Source: Cyclobacteriaceae bacterium
GTDB taxonomy: Bacteria; Bacteroidota; Bacteroidia; Cytophagales; Cyclobacteriaceae
Direction: 5' to 3'
Assembly (NCBI GenBank): GCA_015492915.1
Contig: WGED01000190.1
Span: forward strand, 1-5,419
Length of the DNA stretch: 5,419 nt
This document shows, piece after piece, positions 1 to 5,419 of this stretch (positions within the stretch are counted from its first letter, which is position 1; every line of letters begins with the position of its first letter). Made by a program: the position numbers and the translations under genes. The notes under the pieces were generated by a model that ran no database searches, was not told the DNA's origin, and saw only the letters and a list, made by a program, of their open reading frames with translations.

Positions 1-1321
1 ATTTAACAATATTTATTATTTTTGTATTTTTCCGTTTAAATGTGGTTCCATTAACGAGAAGCTCAAATGTATGCTTTCCCAAGGTTTTGGTTTTTTTTAT
101 TTCTGCTGAATAAATCCCATCCCTTTTGTCTTCATCAATGCCTATTCCATCATCTTTTAGTTTAACAGAGCGTTTTTTTTTCTTTGTTTCGTTGAAGTGT
201 CTGATGGACATGCGCACAAAATGAAGAAAGTCCCGGCGTTTTATGATTTTCTGTTCAGATTCCAGGTGCGCATAAAAGGGGATTCTATCTCCTGACAGGA
301 TGTTATCAGGAAGCCGGTTGGTGATAAGCCGTAAATCGGTTACCACCATAACCCGATTATCCGGATCAGTGTCTGCATTGATTCCCCAGGTCCCTGTTTC
401 CGGGTTTTTTATTGTAACCAAATCATATCGTTTTTCAGAATGCCAGGTAACATCCTCGCTGTTTTTAGTATATTTACCGCCTGATGGGGCGATGATAACG
501 GTTTTTGGTGATTTTTCCTTGCGAAATATCAAAAATGTTATTTCTTTGATGCTCTCATCAATTTTTACCTGATTGTCAATAAGGGGTATTTCATCCCGTG
601 GTGTTGCGACATCAAATATGCGCATAAATGTTTTATCCAGTTCTGTTGTTGTTTCAATGGTTTCATGTATACCACCAGTGGCAAAGGAAAGTTGTTGTAA
701 TAAATCCTTATCGGATAAGGATGATAAGGCAATGGTATGAATTGTTACTTTGGCATTGGTGAGAGATGGCAGTATATCCTTTAGGATTCTTGATCTTGAG
801 TTTCTATTTTCTTCTGGGTTTTTTGATATATCGACCACTCCATCCGATAAAATAATCATTGAGCGTTCATATGCGGGATCATATTCTTTCCAGTCCCAGG
901 TTGCGCGCCGCAGTGCTTCTTCAATATTGGTAAACAGACCCGTTGAGTTGATATTTTGTGCCTGTGTATGGACATTGGCTTTCCATGCTGAGTCGGCCAT
1001 ACCGTGGGGAACCAGCATGTTGACCCACTTGCCGAACGTCCATACACCGGAAAGTATATTTTCTGGTAAAAGGTTGGCAAACAGTTTGACGGCAGGTTGG
1101 CGAAGGTTGTTGGGATCAGTTTTTTTCATACTTCCTGAAATATCAATCAGAATTCGTATATCTTTTATGGGGGTGGCGGTTTTTGTTGGCATGGTGGCGT
1201 TTTCAGCGGCCACACTAAATGTTGAAAGAAGTAAAAAAGCGGCACATATTAATGCCTTTGCAAAGACGTTAATCTTACGCACGAGGTGTTGTCGCGGAAT
1301 CGTCCTGACCCTATTCCACAT
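1..1321 (-). CDS. Exported VWA-domain protein, C-terminus beyond window edge
   Basis: The frame is open from 1321 to base 1, giving 440 residues with no stop, so the gene is cut by the left edge. Residues 1-39 look like a Sec signal peptide: a basic start, a hydrophobic core (residues 20-38, including ALICAAFLLL) and a likely cleavage site VAA|EN. A VWA domain follows at about 52-240 with a complete MIDAS metal site: D60-x-S62-x-S64 (DISGSM), T127 and D160 (LSDG). Residues 241-440 are mostly beta-like and include DPDNRVMVVTDLRL, resembling the Ig-like tail of a conserved gammaproteobacterial VWA family that I recall as TIGR03503. The role is probably metal-dependent protein binding in the periplasm or at the envelope; the ligand is unknown. 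The start is uncertain. ATG 1321 has only a weak GGAA upstream, and GTG 1282 would give a more typical 26-residue signal peptide. No frameshift is visible. It is divergent from the kinase gene. Confidence 0.88.
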   Translation of the reverse strand, partial: MWNRVRTIPRQHLVRKINVFAKALICAAFLLLSTFSVAAENATMPTKTATPIKDIRILIDISGSMKKTDPNNLRQPAVKLFANLLPENILSGVWTFGKWVNMLVPHGMADSAWKANVHTQAQNINSTGLFTNIEEALRRATWDWKEYDPAYERSMIILSDGVVDISKNPEENRNSRSRILKDILPSLTNAKVTIHTIALSSLSDKDLLQQLSFATGGIHETIETTTELDKTFMRIFDVATPRDEIPLIDNQVKIDESIKEITFLIFRKEKSPKTVIIAPSGGKYTKNSEDVTWHSEKRYDLVTIKNPETGTWGINADTDPDNRVMVVTDLRLITNRLPDNILSGDRIPFYAHLESEQKIIKRRDFLHFVRMSIRHFNETKKKKRSVKLKDDGIGIDEDKRDGIYSAEIKKTKTLGKHTFELLVNGTTFKRKNTKIINIVK

Positions 1322-1611
1322 ATGTTTAATTTCCAGCTGTGCTGAAACCCATGAAGATTGATATCCATAAGTAATGATTTCTCTGCAAAATAGCGGCAAA
1401 ATGCATCGGAACTTCAGGGGTTTTCCCGAAAAAATCACTATTTTACTTACAGAGTGATACTGATGATGGGTTGTATGTCTTTGAATAATCAGAAAATACT
1501 AAAGTCAGCCTGTTTTGCAGGGTTGCGCAGTTATTCTAACAGCGGCCGATCCCAACACGGCGTCATGCCTGTTTGTTTAGAAACTGACAGTTACGTTTCG
1601 AGGTGGTGGTA
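1322..1611. other. Divergent intergenic region
   Basis: This 290-base gap separates the outward-facing VWA and kinase genes, so promoters for both should lie here. I found none that is convincing. The best box for the VWA gene is TAAAAT at 1445-1440 (minus strand), without a good -35. The best plus-strand candidate is TATTCT at 1532-1537, also without a -35. The VWA reading frame stays open upstream through much of this gap, but no better start site appears. A 49-codon plus-strand frame (1463-1612) ends by overlapping the kinase ATG and is discussed as a weak finding. Confidence 0.6.
1601..1606 (+). promoter_or_regulatory. Ribosome binding site of the kinase gene
   Basis: AGGTGG lies five bases before ATG 1612. 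In-frame GTG codons at 1603 and 1606 fall inside this purine-rich run, so they are probably part of the ribosome binding site and not starts. This fixes the likely start at 1612 and a protein of 907 residues instead of 910. Confidence 0.7.
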
Positions 1612-4335
1612 ATGCGAGCGCCGTGGCAACGTTTTCATCAGAAGCAAAAAAAACGTACAGAATATAGTCGTTTGTCAAATGTGGTGGGTATGGGGTTTAG
1701 CGCCATATTGGTCCTTGTTTTGCTGGTTACCTCAGTGAGCTTGTATCGGTTAAACGAGTTTAATTCCAATATGGAGGCTATTGTTGATGTACATAATAAA
1801 AAGGTTGCATTGGCTTTTGCCATGCGCGATGCCATTCTGCAAAGAGCGATCAGCATTTACACAATGTTGGCAATGGATGATTATTTTTCCCGTGACGCGG
1901 AACTGTTACGTTTTTATTCATATGCTGGTGATTATCGCAGTCGCAGGGAAGAGCTGGTTAAGTTGGGTGCAAATGAAAAAGAACAGGACATTTATAAACA
2001 CCTGGAAATGGCGGCAAATGAAGCACAGCTGAAGAACCGCAAGGTTGCTGAGCTGTTGATGCAGGAAACACCGGATAATGTTATCTCTGTTGCGGTAACT
2101 GAAGGCCTTGAGGCACAAAAAATATTGCTTGATACTTTGGATGGACTAATCGATTTACAGCAGCAATATACTGATGCCGCTGTACAAAGCAATAGAAATG
2201 ACTATCAGTTTATTTGGTTGATGCTGCTTTTGCTAGGCTTTTTTACGCTGGTGGTAGGTGTTGCCATTGCGCGGGCAGTAACACAGAACGTAAAAAAGAA
2301 GAGCCAGGAATTAAGCGCAAAAAATACCGAGTTATCATTGGCGTATTCGCAGGCCGAGGATTCAACAAAAGCAAAATCAACTTTTCTTGCCAATATGAGT
2401 CATGAGATTCGGACACCTATGACCGGGGTATTGGGTATGTTGGATTTATTGCGTGATACCCGTTTGGTTTCTGAGCAAAAATATTTTGTTGATACGGCTT
2501 ATAATTCGGCAGAAGCGTTGTTGTCCGTAATCAATGATGTATTGGATTTCTCAAAAATTGAAGCAGGGAAAATTGAGTTTGAGTCTATTCCCTTTGATGT
2601 GCGGCATTTGCTTGAAGAAGTGGTCGGTTTATACGCCAAAAAAATACAGGATAAGGGTGTCGAGGTTATTTGTCATATTGATAATGATGTTCCTGACTAC
2701 GTTCTTGGTGACCCGACCAGATTACGGCAGATTTTAAACAACCTGATTGGTAATGCCATGAAATTCACTGATAACGGTGAAATATTTATTGGCTTGGAAT
2801 GCGATAAAAATTACTCGTCAGAGGAGGGTGGATTTCTTAAATTTATCATACGTGACACCGGTGTTGGTATTTCTGATTCCGCTAAAAAATTAATATTTAA
2901 TACTTTTACGCAGGCCGATGAATCCACCACCCGGAAATATGGTGGGACTGGTCTGGGGTTGTCAATCTGTCAACAAATGGTGAAATTATTTGATGGGCAA
3001 ATGGGGGTTGATTCTATAGAAGGAATTGGCAGTACATTTTGGTTTACCGTTAAGCTTGCCCCTTCGGGAAGAGCGGTAAATCATCGGGAAAAGGGATATT
3101 TTCATGGCTTAAGCGTTTATATTTTTGTGCCAAGTGCTGTTGTTCGGGAGGCGATAACCAGCCTTGTTCAATATTGGGGCTGTACCGTGGTGAAGTCTAG
3201 TGATTGTACGAGTGATGCTTTTGCCGGCCAGGACGTTCCTTCAGCTGATTTTGCCATACTGGATATTGATGAATTGCTGGACTGCAATATCACTGATGCC
3301 TGTAATTTACGAAAAAAAGTCGTTGCCGCCAAAAAATATATCGGACTTTTCCGGCTCTCGGACAGCAATAGTACAGACAAGGTCAGGACTTTCCAGCTTG
3401 ATGAGAGTATAAGCCGCCCGCTTCGGCGTGCGGCATTGTTTGAGATTTTTTCATTGTTGCGGGACAGGGGGGACGCCGACGATGGAGGTGATACATATCA
3501 ATACCCTTCAATACAGAATGATGTTACGACAGTACTTTTAGTTGAGGACAATGCGATAAACCAACAGATTTCGGTGGCATTGCTGCAAAAGCAAGGCTAT
3601 AGCGTTGATGTTGCTGATGATGGTTTACAGGCATTTTTGTTATTTCAGTCGAAGAAATATCATGTGGTTTTAATGGATTGTCAGATGCCGGTCATGGATG
3701 GGTTTGAAGCCACGATGAAGATGCGAAACCTGGAGTATGAAAAAAATCTGGAACGCACGCCGATTATTGCACTGACTGCAAATGCGCTGGATACAGGCCG
3801 TGAGGCCTGTTTGTCTTCAGGGATGGACGATTTTTTGATTAAGCCCATACGCATAAAAGCACTGCGCGACGTTTTTTCCAGGTTCAAAATAGACAGTGGC
3901 GGTGCAGAGAGTGAGGTTAGCCCTGCCGTCACGGATAACAATTTGACGAGCACTCACGATGATGCTGTAAATTTATCCGCACATTTTGATTTTAAATTGT
4001 TGAATGACCTGGCTTCGGTGCTTTCAGAAGAACAGTATGTCGAGATTGTCCTGTTATTTATTGATGGTGCTGACAAGCGGCTCGATGAGTTGCGCATAGC
4101 CATTCAAGATCTTGATGTGGATAACATTGAATTTTCTGCTCATTCATTAAAGGGGAGTAGCGCCAATCTCGGCGCCCGGAAGCTATCGGAAATGTGTGAT
4201 GCGCTTGTTGACCGGGCCAGAAAAAATGGTTTTGCAGAAAATTTTGCCGATTTGGTGCGCGAAATCGAGCACGAGGTAGATTTTACCGCAAAATATTTAT
4301 TACAAACTTGCGGGGAACCACCGGGTTTAAGATAA
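1612..4335 (+). CDS. Tripartite hybrid sensor histidine kinase (BarA/ArcB-like architecture)
   Basis: This inner-membrane sensor kinase has 907 residues, numbered here from ATG 1612. Transmembrane helices lie at about 24-45 and 200-221. They enclose a roughly 154-residue, probably all-helical periplasmic domain (46-199) that resembles four-helix-bundle sensor domains. A short charged linker leads to HisKA with the phospho-accepting H264 (SHEIRTPM). The HATPase domain has its N box at about 376-381 (LNNLIGN), G1 at D415 (DTGVGIS), the F box at about 429-436 and G2 at 444-450 (GGTGLGL). A degenerate receiver covers about 499-622. An intact receiver follows, with acidic E645/D646, phospho-acceptor D689 (LMDCQMP), T722 and K744. 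The HPt domain at about 785-890 carries H844 ([12 protein letters not shown]). All residues for an intramolecular His-Asp-His relay are present, which by family knowledge would pass phosphate to a separate response regulator. None is encoded nearby. No HAMP or PAS domain is evident. The signal sensed is unknown, so I give no gene name. Confidence 0.95.
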   Translation: MRAPWQRFHQKQKKRTEYSRLSNVVGMGFSAILVLVLLVTSVSLYRLNEFNSNMEAIVDVHNKKVALAFAMRDAILQRAISIYTMLAMDDYFSRDAELLRFYSYAGDYRSRREELVKLGANEKEQDIYKHLEMAANEAQLKNRKVAELLMQETPDNVISVAVTEGLEAQKILLDTLDGLIDLQQQYTDAAVQSNRNDYQFIWLMLLLLGFFTLVVGVAIARAVTQNVKKKSQELSAKNTELSLAYSQAEDSTKAKSTFLANMSHEIRTPMTGVLGMLDLLRDTRLVSEQKYFVDTAYNSAEALLSVINDVLDFSKIEAGKIEFESIPFDVRHLLEEVVGLYAKKIQDKGVEVICHIDNDVPDYVLGDPTRLRQILNNLIGNAMKFTDNGEIFIGLECDKNYSSEEGGFLKFIIRDTGVGISDSAKKLIFNTFTQADESTTRKYGGTGLGLSICQQMVKLFDGQMGVDSIEGIGSTFWFTVKLAPSGRAVNHREKGYFHGLSVYIFVPSAVVREAITSLVQYWGCTVVKSSDCTSDAFAGQDVPSADFAILDIDELLDCNITDACNLRKKVVAAKKYIGLFRLSDSNSTDKVRTFQLDESISRPLRRAALFEIFSLLRDRGDADDGGDTYQYPSIQNDVTTVLLVEDNAINQQISVALLQKQGYSVDVADDGLQAFLLFQSKKYHVVLMDCQMPVMDGFEATMKMRNLEYEKNLERTPIIALTANALDTGREACLSSGMDDFLIKPIRIKALRDVFSRFKIDSGGAESEVSPAVTDNNLTSTHDDAVNLSAHFDFKLLNDLASVLSEEQYVEIVLLFIDGADKRLDELRIAIQDLDVDNIEFSAHSLKGSSANLGARKLSEMCDALVDRARKNGFAENFADLVREIEHEVDFTAKYLLQTCGEPPGLR

Positions 4336-4343
4336 CACGCAAT

Positions 4344-4386
4344 AAAAAAGGGCTGAAGCAATATACTGCTGTCTCAGCCCTTTTTT
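4344..4386. terminator. Bidirectional intrinsic terminator between convergent genes
   Basis: The stem GGGCTGA (4350-4356) pairs with TCAGCCC (4374-4380). An inner stem AGCA/TGCT (4357-4360 with 4367-4370) closes a six-base loop, with a three-base bulge GTC at 4371-4373. Six A residues precede the stem and six T residues follow it, so it can end transcription from both sides. It starts nine bases after the kinase stop codon and lies 39 bases past the stop of the small minus-strand gene, so it serves both. Confidence 0.93.
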
Positions 4387-4425
4387 GGCAATTTACCCAG
4401 TGGAAAAACCGCTGGTTATGGCCAA

Positions 4426-4494
4426 TTAAGAGGTAAACATACCTACAAATGCAGTACCCATAAGTATAACAAAAAGCGTAATAGCAAATGTCAT
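4426..4494 (-). CDS. 22-residue hydrophobic small membrane protein
   Basis: ATG at 4494 opens a frame of 22 codons ending in TAA at 4426-4428. The peptide begins MTFAITLFVI and ends GMFTS. It is almost wholly hydrophobic, with no charged residue, and is long enough for one transmembrane helix. Support for a real gene is contextual. A near-perfect Shine-Dalgarno (AGGGGAG, 4507-4501) sits six bases before the ATG. A candidate extended -10 box lies just upstream, and a strong terminator lies 39 bases downstream. I recognise no family. By analogy with known tiny inner-membrane proteins (CydX, KdpF, AcrZ, MgtS) it could be an accessory subunit or regulator of a larger membrane protein, but its sequence does not match those as I remember them. 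The psiE-like gene lies 197 bases upstream on the same strand, so co-transcription is possible. Confidence 0.62.
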   Translation of the reverse strand: MTFAITLFVILMGTAFVGMFTS

Positions 4495-4500
4495 AGCCAA

Positions 4501-4507
4501 CTCCCCT
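4501..4507 (-). promoter_or_regulatory. Strong Shine-Dalgarno of the small membrane protein gene
   Basis: On the minus strand this reads AGGGGAG, with six bases (TTGGCT) between it and the ATG at 4494. Its strength and spacing are the main argument that the 22-codon frame is translated. Confidence 0.7.
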
Positions 4508-4514
4508 TTATCTG

Positions 4515-4523
4515 ATTGTATCA
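4515..4523 (-). promoter_or_regulatory. Candidate extended -10 promoter for the small gene
   Basis: The minus strand reads TGATACAAT here: a TACAAT hexamer (5 of 6 to consensus) with the TG extension one base before it. No good -35 is seen at 16-18 bases, which extended -10 promoters can tolerate. Transcription would start near 4508, directly in front of the Shine-Dalgarno, giving a very short leader of about 14 bases. This is inferred from pattern only. Confidence 0.35.
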
Positions 4524-4691
4524 ATGATGTGAAAAATGCCGGATAACAGTTAGCTTTCAGGCTGAAGCAGGGTAAAGCATATGTAAATCCGGGTCAATAC
4601 CGCTCAAATACCATGATGAAATAGTGGATATGGCTGTGGGTATCCCGCTTAATACTATGGTTATTTATGGTCAGTGGGGTGTTTTAACGGG

Positions 4692-5159
4692 TTAATGGCT
4701 TTTACCGTCGCGCACCAGCCAATAGGCTACACCCAGAGCGAGAAGGACGGCTGCCAGCGCCGCCAGCTTATCGGCATCAATAGTGGCGGAGTCGATAATT
4801 ATGAACTTGCGCGCCAGGGCGAGCATGGCGATGAGCAGCACTGTTTTCACCTGAATGATGCTTTCGTGGCGGTGGATGACGCGGATAATGGAGTGTTTGA
4901 ACTCCATGGCGATAAGCAGTGTCATGATCATGCCAAAAATGTTTTGAAACCCACTATGCTCCAGCGGGTCCAGTGTCCCGGCCAGCAGCAAACTGACGAT
5001 ATGTGATACCAGCTCCCATAGCGCCACGATCACCACCACTGCAATGGCGAAGCTGAGGATGATGGCGACCACTTGCTCGAAGCGTTCATAAAAAGTCATT
5101 ACGGGCCAGTGTTTGCGGGTCTCGGTAAATACACCGGGATTTTTTCCGTTTTGTTCCAT
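4692..5159 (-). CDS. psiE: PsiE-family inner-membrane protein (phosphate-starvation-inducible family)
   Basis: A 155-residue protein with four hydrophobic segments at about 30-48, 71-87, 103-122 and 132-149. The family call rests on the pattern FGMIMTLLIAMEFKHSI followed by QVKTVLLIAMLALARKFIIID, which I recognise as the PsiE-family core. Charged residues beside the helices, E86, K88, R117, K118 and D123, belong to it. The biochemical role of PsiE is not established. In E. coli the gene is induced by phosphate starvation, but I see no clear Pho box here, so that regulation should not be assumed. The start is ATG 5159, preceded nine bases upstream by GGAG (5172-5169). An in-frame TTG at 5174 overlaps that site and is unlikely to be used. 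The coding sequence looks richer in G+C than the kinase gene. No terminator lies directly after the stop, so transcripts may continue to the one at 4344-4386. Confidence 0.88.
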   Translation of the reverse strand: MEQNGKNPGVFTETRKHWPVMTFYERFEQVVAIILSFAIAVVVIVALWELVSHIVSLLLAGTLDPLEHSGFQNIFGMIMTLLIAMEFKHSIIRVIHRHESIIQVKTVLLIAMLALARKFIIIDSATIDADKLAALAAVLLALGVAYWLVRDGKSH

Positions 5160-5168
5160 AGCGCTTTT

Positions 5169-5172
5169 CTCC
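5169..5172 (-). promoter_or_regulatory. Ribosome binding site deciding the psiE-like start
   Basis: GGAG on the minus strand lies nine bases before ATG 5159. The alternative TTG start at 5174-5172 overlaps it, which favours the ATG and shortens the protein from 160 to 155 residues. Confidence 0.6.
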
Positions 5173-5360
5173 AAAGAACGTCTTACTTAAATTTCCGAAA
5201 TATGTGCGGTGGGAATGAATTTCAAGCAAGGCTTGCAGTGGGTTGATAGGGTGTCGCGTGTTTCGGAACGGAGGTTGTCGCCTGTGGGGCGGGGTAATGT
5301 TGCCATGCGCGCTGACGGAATCCCTTTGGAGCGATGTGGTAATAAGGGGCGGGTAGAATA

Positions 5361-5366
5361 TATAAT
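5361..5366 (+). promoter_or_regulatory. Candidate -10 box for a plus-strand gene at the right edge
   Basis: This is an exact TATAAT within GAATATATAATGGG. No recognisable -35 hexamer lies 16-18 bases upstream, where the sequence is GGTAAT or similar, so any promoter would need an activator or other contacts. Transcription would begin near 5373 and leave a leader of about 44 bases before the ATG at 5417. Confidence 0.4.
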
Positions 5367-5402
5367 GGGCTGGTGTTAAATGCTGGTGAAACGTTCTCGC
5401 TT

Positions 5403-5419
5403 AAAGGTAGTTTTTTATG
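5403..5419 (+). promoter_or_regulatory. Probable ribosome binding site and start codon of a gene entering past the right edge
   Basis: AAAGG (5403-5407) sits nine bases before an ATG that forms the last three bases of the window (5417-5419). With the TATAAT box upstream this makes a reasonable gene start, but no coding sequence is visible. An alternative ATG at 5380 opens a different frame, beginning MLVKRSRLKVV, that also runs off the edge. It would lie only about seven bases after the predicted transcription start and has no Shine-Dalgarno. The product cannot be named. Confidence 0.35.

Noticed and set aside
750..1361. 203-codon plus-strand open frame
   Set aside because: It is antisense to the VWA coding sequence, which has a signal peptide and a complete MIDAS motif. 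The plus-strand product shows no domain and no good ribosome binding site.
1408..1432. Small hairpin TCGGAACTTC...TTCCCGA in the divergent intergenic region
   Set aside because: Only about six pairs with a bulge and no associated motif; not distinguishable from background.
4644..4690. Imperfect inverted repeat CCCGCTTAA / TTAACGGG after the psiE-like gene
   Set aside because: One base is bulged, the loop is over 30 bases and there is no T tract on either strand, so it is not a credible terminator.
4674..5006. 110-codon plus-strand open frame
   Set aside because: It is antisense to the psiE-like gene, and its Gln/His/Asp-rich composition is typical of a shadow frame.
5197..5225. Possible psiE promoter: TTGAAA (minus, 5225-5220), 17-base spacer, TATTTC (5202-5197)
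   Set aside because: The -35 matches 5 of 6 but the -10 matches only 3 of 6, too weak to annotate. It overlaps a small inverted repeat CAAGC-AAG-GCTTG (5223-5235), which may be chance.
5187..5306. 39-codon minus-strand frame upstream of psiE
   Set aside because: It has no ribosome binding site, and its Pro/Thr/Arg/Cys-rich product has no recognisable feature; it is consistent with random open sequence.

Overview
The window looks like a stretch of a gammaproteobacterial chromosome, with no sign of a mobile element. The evidence is the gene families: a VWA protein of a type I associate with Gammaproteobacteria, a BarA/ArcB-style tripartite hybrid kinase and a PsiE-family membrane protein. AG-rich Shine-Dalgarno sites and a classical hairpin-plus-T-tract terminator fit a Gram-negative. 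Genus cannot be fixed from the sequence. I found no tRNA, rRNA, CRISPR array, insertion sequence or phage gene.

Layout from left to right. A minus-strand gene for an exported von Willebrand factor A (VWA) protein runs off the left edge (1-1321, 440 residues visible, no stop reached). A 290-base divergent intergenic region follows. A plus-strand gene (1612-4335) encodes a 907-residue membrane hybrid histidine kinase with an all-helical sensor domain, HisKA and HATPase domains, a degenerate receiver, an intact receiver and an HPt domain. Just after its stop is a strong bidirectional intrinsic terminator (4344-4386). Convergent to the kinase is a 22-codon minus-strand gene (4426-4494) for a tiny hydrophobic peptide, with an excellent ribosome binding site and its own candidate extended -10 promoter. 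Next comes a minus-strand psiE-like gene (4692-5159). The last 260 bases hold no confident gene, but contain an exact TATAAT box and, as the last three bases, an ATG behind a plausible ribosome binding site, so a plus-strand gene probably begins at the right edge.

The kinase carries a full internal phosphorelay (His264, Asp689, His844), but no response regulator gene is in the window, so its output partner must lie elsewhere. The VWA gene and kinase gene are divergent and could share regulation, but nothing seen proves a functional link. The small peptide gene and psiE point the same way, 197 bases apart, and both encode inner-membrane proteins. The most interesting item is the 22-residue membrane peptide gene, which ordinary length cut-offs would miss. 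I see no convincing multi-gene novel system here.
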